Assembly (NCBI GenBank): GCA_009760885.1
Contig: CM019713.1
Span: 22,142,427-22,206,426 of the forward strand
DNA length: 64,000 nt
Direction: 5' to 3'
Origin: Achatina immaculata
Lineage: Eukaryota > Mollusca > Gastropoda > Stylommatophora > Achatinidae
This document shows, in pieces, positions 1-64,000 of this stretch. Each line of letters begins with the position of its first letter. The first letter of the stretch is position 1. Under the pieces are notes generated by a model that saw only the letters and a program-made list of their open reading frames with translations, did no database searches and was not told the DNA's origin. Both the position numbers and the translations under genes were made by a program.

Positions 1-135
1 GAAATATAATCAGTTTTTATCTGAACAACAAGTAACAGTTTACTGGCATCGAGTCATATATGTGTGTGTGTGTGTACATATATATATATGAAACAGCACA
101 ACATGATTCTTAAGCAAACATTACTAAAGTCATCA

Positions 136-737
136 CGAGTTAAAACTGTCACATTCACACAGTATCAAGACTTAAAACCTTCACATCCACACAGTATGAG
201 TTAAAACCATCACACTCACATAGTATCATGAGTTAAAACCATCACATTCACACAGTATGAGTTAAAACCATCACATTCACACAGTATGAGTTAAAACCAT
301 CACATCCACACAGTATGAGTTAAAACCATCACATTCACACAGTATGAGTTAAAACCATCACATCCACACAGTATGAGTTAAAACCATCACATCCACACAG
401 TATGAGTTAAAACCATCACATCCACACAGTATGAGTTAAAACCATCACATCCACACAGTATGAGTTAAAACCATCACATCCACACAGTATGAGTTAAAAC
501 CATCACATCCACACAGTATGAGTTAAAACCATCACATCCACACAGTATGAGTTAAAACCATCACATCCACACAGTATGAGTTAAAACCATCACATCCACA
601 CAGTATGAGTTAAAACCATCACATCCACACAGTATGAGTTAAAACCATCACATCCACACAGTATGAGTTAAGACCATCACATTCACACAGTATCATGAGT
701 TAAAACCATCACATTCACATAGTATCATGAGTTAAAA
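136..737. repeat. 29-bp minisatellite, about 20 copies
   Basis: Head-to-tail repeats of ATGAGTTAAAACCATCACAT plus CCACACAGT. The central copies are almost identical; the outer copies carry ATTCACAC and an extra ATC. The sequence to the left contains a short TG/TA microsatellite. No coding content is seen. Confidence 0.95.
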
Positions 738-1780
738 AAATACAAGTATTATGAAGCAATGAGATATAACAAATCAGTGGTGAAAAGAAAAACAACAAGC
801 AACCATGATTCTAACATGCCACAAATATGATGTCCGGAGTAAACTTGATGATGTGCGGTAAATGATGGCAAACATGACAGATCTGTCTACATATCAGAAC
901 TTCAAAACACAAATACATAATCAAGCTTCATGAGTGTTTACCTGCAAATAATCATCAGACTACATCTACTTCAGCAATAAAATATAAATCATAAATATAC
1001 AAAAAAACAGCAATCATTTCAAGAGTGGACAATTTTTGTGTGTGCAAAACTAAGTTGAACGCTGAAAATTTAGCATCTATTTTTAGTGTCTGTGGCTAGG
1101 AGTCTGATACTGTGGATGTCAGTCATTTCCAGAGACTGCTCAAAATGCTTACTACAGTCAAAACAAACAAAAAATAAGTAACAAGTAACATTCTCTGCCT
1201 GCTTGATAACACTTTCACTGTTCTCTTGAAATCATCGTGAAACTTTTGCAGTAAGTTCAGTCAATCCGTCTTTGATAAATATATATATTAGTGTTTGATT
1301 TCTCACAAACATTTTATGACCATCAAATTTATTCTAGGGGTGTTCTAAGGAACCTTTAATGTTATTTTTGTTTGTTATATTTGTAATAACACATATAACA
1401 AACATTATCAAACATTGGAGACTACATGCAGTCCTATAAAAAGACAACACTGGGAAGTGCATGCTATCTCCACAATCCTACAATTACAAACAAACCAAAA
1501 ATTTTTCTCCGATCAAACATCCATTTAAAACTTGACATCTAAACAACAAGTACCTTGTTACAGAAAATGTATACTGAAGAAATCTATCAAAAAGTACACA
1601 GATTAAAAATGAAATTTCTTTAAAGCTTGTTAGTTTGAAAAGAACCATCATGAAGCCTGTCCTAGTTCATGTGAGATAATAAGGCAAAATCCAGACCTTA
1701 TGGGAACACTGAAACACTGGCAGCAAGAGAAGGTCTTTGCTCATGCACAAAGTTCATTAAAAATATTGACTTTTGTCCAA
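738..1780. other. AT-rich 3' flank, nothing recognised
   Basis: No plausible coding region, RNA gene or repeat was recognised here on either strand. Confidence 0.5.
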
Positions 1781-2153
1781 CTGACTCATGAAAAAGTGAT
1801 TTCTGAGAAACTGTCTAATAAAACTGTGGTTTCTGTGAAATTGACTTGTTAAAACTGGTGATTTTTATGAAACTGACTTGTAAAAACCAGTGATTTTTGT
1901 GAAACTGACTTGTTAAAACCGGTGATTTTTGTGAAACTGACTTGTTAAAACCGGTGATTTTTGTGAAACTGACTTGTTAAAACCGGTGATTTTTGTGAAA
2001 CTGACTTGTTAAAACCGGTGATTTTTGTGAAACTGACTTGTTAAAACCGGTGATTTTTGTGAAACTGACTTGTTAAAACCGGTGATTTTTGTGAAACTGA
2101 CTTGTTAAAACCGGTGATTTTTGTGAAACTGACTTGTTAAAACCGGTGATTTT
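1781..2153. repeat. 32-bp minisatellite, about 11 copies
   Basis: Unit GTGATTTTTGTGAAACTGAC plus TTGTTAAAACCG. The left copies are diverged and the right seven or eight nearly identical, showing that expansion was recent on that side. It directly abuts the MITE at 2180. Confidence 0.93.
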
Positions 2154-2179
2154 GAAGAAAGTGCTGTGTGCTTTAGCTG

Positions 2180-2860
2180 TTAACTCTTCCCGTGCCTCCT
2201 GAAGAAACGCGGACATTCAGTCGGTGCCGGAGTAAAAGTGCAGGTCTTGATATGTTTAGGGGGTATGGTTGTAACACTGAATGAAACACAGTATTTCCAT
2301 GTACTTATTATGTTTCAAAATATAAGTAAATGTATGAAGATTTCATAAAAGCAGAGTTTTTTTTTAGGAAAAAAGAAATAATGTCATGTTTTTAGACAAT
2401 GGTTGTGTCCAGCTTACCATCGGAAAGGCCCAGAGGTACAGTACGTACCATCTGAGATGTGTAGATCTACCTGTTGACACCGTATTGTGATTCAGCATTG
2501 CATTATCGGTAGAATAATGTCTGAAATAACCTTCTAACTACTTCTCCAGTCATCTAATATGTCTAGATCTACTTGGGATACATTCAAGAACAGTGGTCTG
2601 GTCACAGGACATATCCATACCCCTATCTACATCACCAAAAATTTGAAATTTCTCACAGAAAACTACAATTTTCTCCCTCGTAACTAAACACTCTTAGGTC
2701 ATTTTGAAAAAGGTCATGGGGCACGTGCACTAAATGTTTACAATCTAAATGTTACACCGAGTTTTTAATGAAACAAATCAACCTTCGCTAAAGTGACTAA
2801 AGGCACCATGTACGAAACTGGAACCGTCGTCCAAGTGACGAAAGGCACGGGAAGAGTTCA
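2180..2860 (-). mobile_element. piggyBac-like MITE copy 1
   Basis: Begins TTAACTCTTCCCGTGCC and ends with the inverted GGCACGGGAAGAGTTCA, where the last TTAA is mutated to TTCA. The interior is homologous, in reverse orientation, to 30591-31300, 35349-36005 and 47790-48481 (for example CTTCTCCAGTC, TAGATCTACTTG). TTAA target sites and CCCT/CTCTT-type termini are the hallmark of piggyBac. No transposase remains. Confidence 0.8.
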
Positions 2861-3470
2861 GAGTTTATAACAAAACCTGACCAGCATTAAAACTACATTT
2901 CCTCGATCTTGCTTAGCTCATTTAAGTCAAATTACTTTATCTGTAAATAAGTAACAATCTTGTAAGCCACATCAGTTTATAGCAGTGAAGTTTACGAACT
3001 AGACTAAATCAAACCAGAGAAACCATTCTTATGGTTTAAAGCAGTTCCTGCAGTAAAAAAAAAATGAAACTTATAATTGAACGTATTAAATAAACTGCGG
3101 GTTTTATATAAATCATTTATCAGAAAGTTCTCTCTGGTGTTAAATACTGGCTAAGACCCTCCAGTATTCCTCTTGACACACACTCTATCATGTGACAGTC
3201 TAGCAACTTATGAAGGAACCAGTCAGATCCTGCACAATGATGAAACCAAGCACTGCTATGAGGGTAATGACAATTGTTTTTCATGAACAATGAAGAATGA
3301 GATAACAGGCTGGGCTGCCATTAACAAAGACAGATCATCATCATCATCTTTATCAGCCTCAGAGAGCTGGAAACAAGAACTAGTCTTATATGTAACAAGT
3401 AACCAGAAAATTCCTGTCTCGGAACATTTCTCAGTTCTGTGTTTGCTGCCATGTGACTGATTTTATGCTA
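2861..3470. other. Unremarkable flank
   Basis: No coding or structured element was recognised; a short CATCAT microsatellite lies near 3337-3348, next to the LINE-G 3' end and possibly its tail. Confidence 0.45.
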
Positions 3471-3479
3471 CCCTGCCAG

Positions 3480-3770
3480 AGAATAAAAAGTCATCATTTC
3501 GTGCCATCTCCCCATGTAAGGTTGGCTGCAATGAATCTCCACTCTGATCTATTTCTCATCTTTGTAGAGCACTTGGGCAAGCTGGTCCCTGCCCATCTCT
3601 TGATGTCCACCAATCTATGTCGCTATCGTCCTCTTGTTCTTTTCTCTTTGAGCTTGCCCTCAAGAAGGGCCTTCAATATAGTATTGTGCCTCTTGACATG
3701 CCCAAAGTACCTTAGATACTTTTTTTATGATTTTCAATACTTCTCTTTTCACTTACAGCTGGTTTAGCAC
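3480..3770 (-). mobile_element. LINE-G 3' fragment (RT C-terminus)
   Basis: On the minus strand it reads KYLRYFGHVKRHNTILKALL, EGKLKEKRTRGR, WAGTSLPKCSTKM and WRFIAANLTWGDGTK then a stop. The YFGHV...GRR/RGR pattern is the C-terminal tail of LINE endonuclease-reverse transcriptases. One in-frame stop; 5'-truncated. No target-site duplication was identified. Confidence 0.75.
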
Positions 3771-4403
3771 TTTCTTGTTCCTGTCCATGTGATCTTAAAA
3801 ACTACATATGCCAAAACTACCATTACAAACATTTATGTCTTCACAGTGAGTATTACACCAGAGAATTCTATTCGTACAAAACTTTAAAATGCCTCAAAAC
3901 TGTCAAAGCAATCCCTAAGATGATGCTGTCATATATTTGTTCACAAGAATATGTGAGGTTGTAGCACTGACTGTGGCAACACTCACAAAAATGGATAGGT
4001 TCATAAGAGTAACTGCAGTCTGTTCATAAAACTTGACAGTCAAAAATGATTGCTGTACACATGGATATGAACATAAATGGTATCATAGACAGTGGTAGTG
4101 GTTAGATTAAATAAAAATATAAGAAGCCAAATGCCATATTCTGATCAATAAAGCCATCTGACAACATATACAAGATAACAGAAATAAGTAATGGATTAAG
4201 ATAATACACATAAAACAAACTCTCTTATCTTAATAAACTCTTGGTACATGTGGATGAACCGCCAAATGTCCAGTTACGTGATGTGTCTCACAGGTAGGTG
4301 TGGCCAACATAAAGGTGACATTTCACAGCAGAGAGAAGAGAAATCCATGACAAAGACTGAAGCAGCAAGAAATTTTATCTCAAATTGAGTTGTTTGAACA
4401 AAT
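3771..4403. other. Unremarkable flank
   Basis: Nothing recognised on either strand. Confidence 0.45.
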
Positions 4404-5022
4404 TGCAGAAATGCTATCACACATCTAACATCCTACGTTTTAGTGTAACATATCTTACTGCTGTAGAAATGCTATTACACATCTAACCAACACCTTTTAA
4501 TGTAACATATCTTACTGCTGTAGAAATGCTATCACACATCTAACCAACACATTTTAGTGTAACATATCTTACTGCTGTAGAAATGCTATTACACATCTAA
4601 CCAACACCTTTTAATGTAACATATCTTACTGCTGTAGAAATGCTATTACACATCTAACCAACACCTTTTAGTGTAACATATCTTACTGCTGTAGAAATGC
4701 TATCACACATCTAACCAACACCTTTTAGTGTAACATATCTTACTGCTGTAGAAATGCTATCACACATCTAACCAACACCTTTTAGTGTAACATATCTTAC
4801 TGCTGTAGAAATGCTATCACACATCTAACCAACACCTTTTAGTGTAACATATCTTACTGCTGTAGAAATGCTATCACACATCTAACCAATATCCTTTAGT
4901 GTAACATATCTTACTGCTGTAGAAATGCTATCACACATCTAACCAACACCTTTTAGTGTAACATATCTTACTGCTGTAGAAATGCTATCACACATCTAAC
5001 CAACACCTTTTAGTGTAACATG
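4404..5022. repeat. 57-bp minisatellite, about 11 copies
   Basis: Unit contains TTACTGCTGTAGAAATGCTA and CACATCTAACCAACACCTTT. Variants alternate ATCACA/ATTACA and TTTTAATG/TTTTAGTG in blocks. It lies in or just past the presumed 3' UTR of the receptor gene. Confidence 0.95.
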
Positions 5023-5029
5023 TTACAGA

Positions 5030-5832
5030 TCACAAAGTCAGGAAAGAAGGATTATCTGCTGCTTTGTTCACAACAATAATGTAAATCTACAACAGTGGTC
5101 GTGACTTGGTTTATAAAATGTGATAAGTCAACAGAAATAACTGCACTTTTGTTTATAAAACTACAAAACTATACAAGTGTTTGGTTGTAAAACACATGCA
5201 CCACTAATAAGAAAGGCATACACTAGTGCCTTGCATCTGTGGCCTGGTATCAGATCACACTTAGAACATTTCTGACATACTTTCCAGGACTGCCTGCAGA
5301 CATAACAGCTAGTAAACTGAGTGTTAAAAGTCTGCATAATGTAACTAAGTTTTATTCAAAATCTGGACATCTTTTCCATATGTATAAATAGTTTACATAA
5401 CAAAGTTAATAAATAGTTCTTTTCATGTATTATTGATAATGCCTGTTCTTTTTAAGATGTCTTCTGGAGTTTCCATACAAGAAATGCAGGGAAAAGAAAC
5501 TTACCCGACACTTTCATGTGTGGTCACATGATGAACCTGTTTTTTTTTTCCCCGCTTTATTTCTGAGGTATAGTAACAGATTCTATGGGCTTACAGACTG
5601 AGTGCTGTAGCATTATTAGTGATGTAAGTGACAAGACAGTAGTGAAAATGATAGCAAGTTAGCTAACAAAGTGACCAATACATTATTGTTAAAAAAGACA
5701 GACATTTCTTGTCCTCACTGAACAGCATGTATGCTTGATTTGTACGAGACATGGCAACCATGTCAGCCCGGAACATAGCATGCCCTAAACATTTCAGAAT
5801 CCTCCTTCCACATGAGAATTTTAGAAAGGTTT
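5030..5832 (-). promoter_or_regulatory. Egfr: Probable Egfr 3' UTR with candidate poly(A) signals
   Basis: AT-rich sequence after the stop codon, without coding structure. AATAAA occurs on the minus strand at 5561-5556 (about 270 nt after the stop) and again at 5356-5351. Either could end the transcript; the real end is not determinable from sequence alone. The 57-bp minisatellite at 4404-5022 begins just beyond. Confidence 0.4.
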
Positions 5833-61601
<55,769 letters not shown>

Positions 61602-62469
61602 CTGAAAAGACATTGAAAATAGTTATATTATTATGAGCAAAAGCTGAATTATTTTTCATATTTAGGTTGCTTAAAACTGTGAGACAGTGCTATATGTATA
61701 GAAATTTATTGCCTTAAAATCTGCTCATTATTAAGTGCACTCTGGGATGTAAGTCTTACATTCTTCAAACTGAGAACCAGTTTTAGCTAACACCTGCATG
61801 CAAGATCACAGATGACTGGACAAGAATGCTCTGCCAATGTGTACCCTTCACCTAACAAGTCAGTCCACAACAGCGGCACAACTCTTAATCTCTGTCTAAA
61901 GGTTGTTTTTTTTTTTTTTTCAAGTTTAAAACATCCACACCACAATAAAACTCAATAATAAAAAAGAAAAGAATCCACAATGAGCAATATTTTCATCACA
62001 AAGTTTATTTCCTATTATTGCTATGGAAATAAATCATTAGTTTCAAGTGGAAATCAAATTTACAGAAGTGAAAATCTGGCCAGTGACCTAATATCTCAGC
62101 ACAGCTGTAACATATTGTTAACTCGCAGACCAAAATCCGAAGTAGAGTGAACTCACAGAATAAATCAGACTGGCACTTTTCATCTAAGGAGACAGCTCTA
62201 AAGTAGGCAGCTGTCAATCAGAGTCAAATGTGGGTTTTGTCAAGCATCATCTTGCTCAGCAGTCCCTCTCATGGCCGACTCTACCAATGTTGCAATGTTT
62301 GTGCTGCAAAGTCCAGCTTTCTTGTGCCTTTACTAATTTCAAGTTTGGCTTTCATTTCTTCCTCAAACGATGCTGCACCCCAGAATCACTCTCCACGAGT
62401 CTCAGTTTTTTGCAAATTCTTCCCTGACTTTGTGGCTGAAAGAAAAATTTTGCACTGATCACTTACAAA
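61602..62469 (-). other. Egfr intron, nothing recognised
   Basis: No element recognised. A T run lies at 61905-61920. Confidence 0.5.
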
Positions 62470-62822
62470 TATTTCTATATCTCAGTTCAGGTTTACCATG
62501 TGGCCTTCTGTCCACCATGTTTGCCATACAAAAACATCTCAGTTCAGGTTTACCATGTGGCCTTCTGTCCACCATGTTTGCCATACAAAAACATCTCAGT
62601 TCAGGTTTACCATGTGGCCTTCTGTCCACCATGTTTGCCATACAAAAACATCTCAGTTCAGGTTTACCATGTGGCCTTCTGTCCGCCATGTTTGCCATAC
62701 AAAAACATCTCAGTTCAGGTTTACCATGTGGCCTTCTGTCCGCCATGTTTGCCATACAAAAACATCTCAGTTCAGGTTTACCACGTGGCTTTCTGTCTGC
62801 CATGTTTGCCATACAAAAACCT
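62470..62822. repeat. 57-bp minisatellite, 6 copies
   Basis: Unit CATCTCAGTTCAGGTTTACC plus ATGTGGCCTTCTGTCCACCA and TGTTTGCCATACAAAAA. As 57 is divisible by three, five of six frames stay open (e.g. LSSGLPCGLLSTMFAIQK); these are artefacts. Confidence 0.96.
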
Positions 62823-62958
62823 GCTTGGGAATATTGTTGCCATCTACTCTTGCTACAACAGCTAACACAACAACCAATCTTTGTGATTGTGAATCCAATC
62901 TTTGAGAAGCTATCACATGATTGTGAATCAAATATATGTCATACCATACCAGAAAGTA

Positions 62959-63932
62959 AATGTATGAAAGTGGAAAGGCTGCCATGAGAGTGAGACAAAT
63001 GAACAGATATAATATAAAGATACTGGGGTTGAGCGAAACACACTGGACAGGAACAGGTAAGCTTACACTAGCAACAGGGGAGACAATCCTTTTTTCAGGT
63101 CGCCAAAACCCAGATGCAACACACTCAGAGGGCGTGGCACTAATGCTATCCACAGAGTCCCAGAGAGCATTGATGAGCTGGGAGGCAGTTAGCTCAAGGA
63201 TTATTACAGCCTGTTTCTCAACAAAGGATAATGTTAAATTGAATATCATCCAGGTATACGCGCCTTTATATGTGGCCTATGCTCTCAAGGGAGTGAAAGG
63301 CGATAATGATGATGATGATACGTGCCAACAAATGATGCACAAGAGGTAGTAAAGGATGAATTCTACAACACATTGCAGGAAATCCTAGGTCAACAAGGCA
63401 ACAAACACATAACATTTCTAATGGGGGACATCAATGCAGAGGTAGGTAAGATCAACACAGGTTATGAGAAAGTAATGGGTCAAAATGGATTAGGAATAAT
63501 GAACAAAAATGGAGAAAGGCTAGCAGATCTATGCGTGCTCAACAACCTTGTCATTGGAGGAAGTATATTTCCACATAAGACTATACACAAAGCCATGTGG
63601 GTATCACCAGATCATGTCACTGAGAACCTGATAGACACATTTGTATCAGCAGAAGCTTTCGCAGAACACTGCAAGATGTCAGAGTGAAACGAGGTGTAGA
63701 TGTAGCTTCTGACCACCACCTACTGACCACCACCTACTGACCACCACCTACTGACCACCACCTACTGACCACCACCTACTGATAGCTAAACTAAGAATGA
63801 AAGTGAAGAAGCACCACAAAACAGATATTGCAAGAAAAAGATACAATATGGTACTGCTGGAAGACCCAGGAATCGCAAAGAACTTTAAACTGAAACTAAG
63901 CAACATATTTCATGTTCTGCAGGAGTTATATT
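62959..63932 (+). mobile_element. LINE-E endonuclease fragment
   Basis: Plus strand. MYESGKAAMRVRQMNRYNIK, LGLSETHWTGTGKLTLATGE and EGVALMLS correspond to the N-terminal half of an APE-type endonuclease; a frameshift near 63320 is followed by FLMGDINAEVGKINTGYEKV, NNLVIGGSIFPHKTIHKAMW and VSPDHVTENLIDT. GDINAEV replaces the usual GDFNAKV and EN-LID the usual NQID. The SDHH segment near 63700 is expanded to a 16-bp repeat. Inactive. Confidence 0.88.
63703..63783. repeat. 16-bp repeat, 5 copies, at the endonuclease SDHH site
   Basis: Unit CTGACCACCACCTACT. The first copy encodes the catalytic S-D-H-H-L of the LINE-E endonuclease; the following copies expand it in a shifting frame. Confidence 0.93.
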
Positions 63933-64000
63933 CCACCAGCATGCAGTATAAAATTAAATGGAACTATTCTAAAGCAGGTGCAGAAATTCAAATACCTTGG
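63933..64000 (+). mobile_element. LINE-C fragment, cut by the window edge
   Basis: CCACCAGCATGCAGTATAAA and onward matches 20348-20415 of LINE-C ([19 protein letters not shown]). It joins LINE-E sequence abruptly, so a 5'-truncated LINE-C probably inserted here. Confidence 0.85.

Noticed and set aside
3453..3767. Plus-strand protein-coding gene of 104 residues
   Set aside because: It is the antisense of a LINE C-terminal segment that reads sensibly on the minus strand.
62370..62987. Long plus-strand open frame over 62370-62987
   Set aside because: 57-bp minisatellite open in both directions; lies in the receptor intron, without coding character.

Overview
The window is animal genomic DNA dominated by one large, intron-rich gene on the minus strand: an EGFR/ErbB-type receptor tyrosine kinase. 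Eighteen exons between 61601 and 5833 join in consistent splice phase into 1,086 codons plus a stop. They run from the end of the second ligand-binding (L2) domain, through an extended Cys-rich region, the transmembrane helix, an apparently active kinase domain and the tyrosine-bearing tail. The upstream exons (signal peptide, L1, first Cys-rich domain, most of L2) lie beyond the right edge. The Drosophila-like kinase wording and the extra Cys-rich exons indicate an invertebrate. Genome style (LINEs with microsatellite tails, mariner, Penelope-like and piggyBac-like elements, a minisatellite in almost every intron) suggests a lophotrochozoan, most plausibly a mollusc; that last step is inference. 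No bacterial genes, CRISPR array, tRNA or rRNA were recognised.

Layout, left to right. 1-5832: 3' flank/3' UTR with three minisatellites, a piggyBac-like MITE and a LINE 3' end. 5833-11403: four C-terminal tail exons, with LINE-B/LINE-C and minisatellites between them. 11404-26914: a huge intron holding a nested stack. LINE-E (12086-21564) is interrupted by a mariner and by a Penelope-like element; the latter is interrupted by LINE-D and a LINE-C copy, and LINE-D by another LINE-C copy. 23110-25400 is LINE-A and 25724-26140 a 39-bp minisatellite. 26915-39451: an alternative-looking tail exon and the kinase exons, with an inverted Penelope-like copy, LINE-F, LINE-B, two MITEs, a mariner (itself split by a Penelope-like palindrome) and LINE-H in the introns. 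39452-47326: the biggest kinase intron, with a 2-kb 35-bp minisatellite and a LINE-A copy split by a GC-rich retroposon. 47327-61601: P-loop, transmembrane and extracellular exons with further LINE-A/B copies and a dead mariner. 61602-64000: intron with a 57-bp minisatellite and a LINE-E endonuclease fragment.

Family letters A-H are local labels assigned from recurring coding and 3'-tail sequences in this window, not database names. Many insertions were confirmed by reading 7-15 bp target-site duplications on both sides, which fixes boundaries and relative ages. The points most worth following up are two duplicated exons that both fit as the first exon after the kinase domain, a minisatellite made of copies of a kinase exon's 3' splice site, a splice-flanked kinase-like cryptic exon in the juxtamembrane intron, palindromic Penelope-like insertions, and an unclassified GC-rich retroposon.
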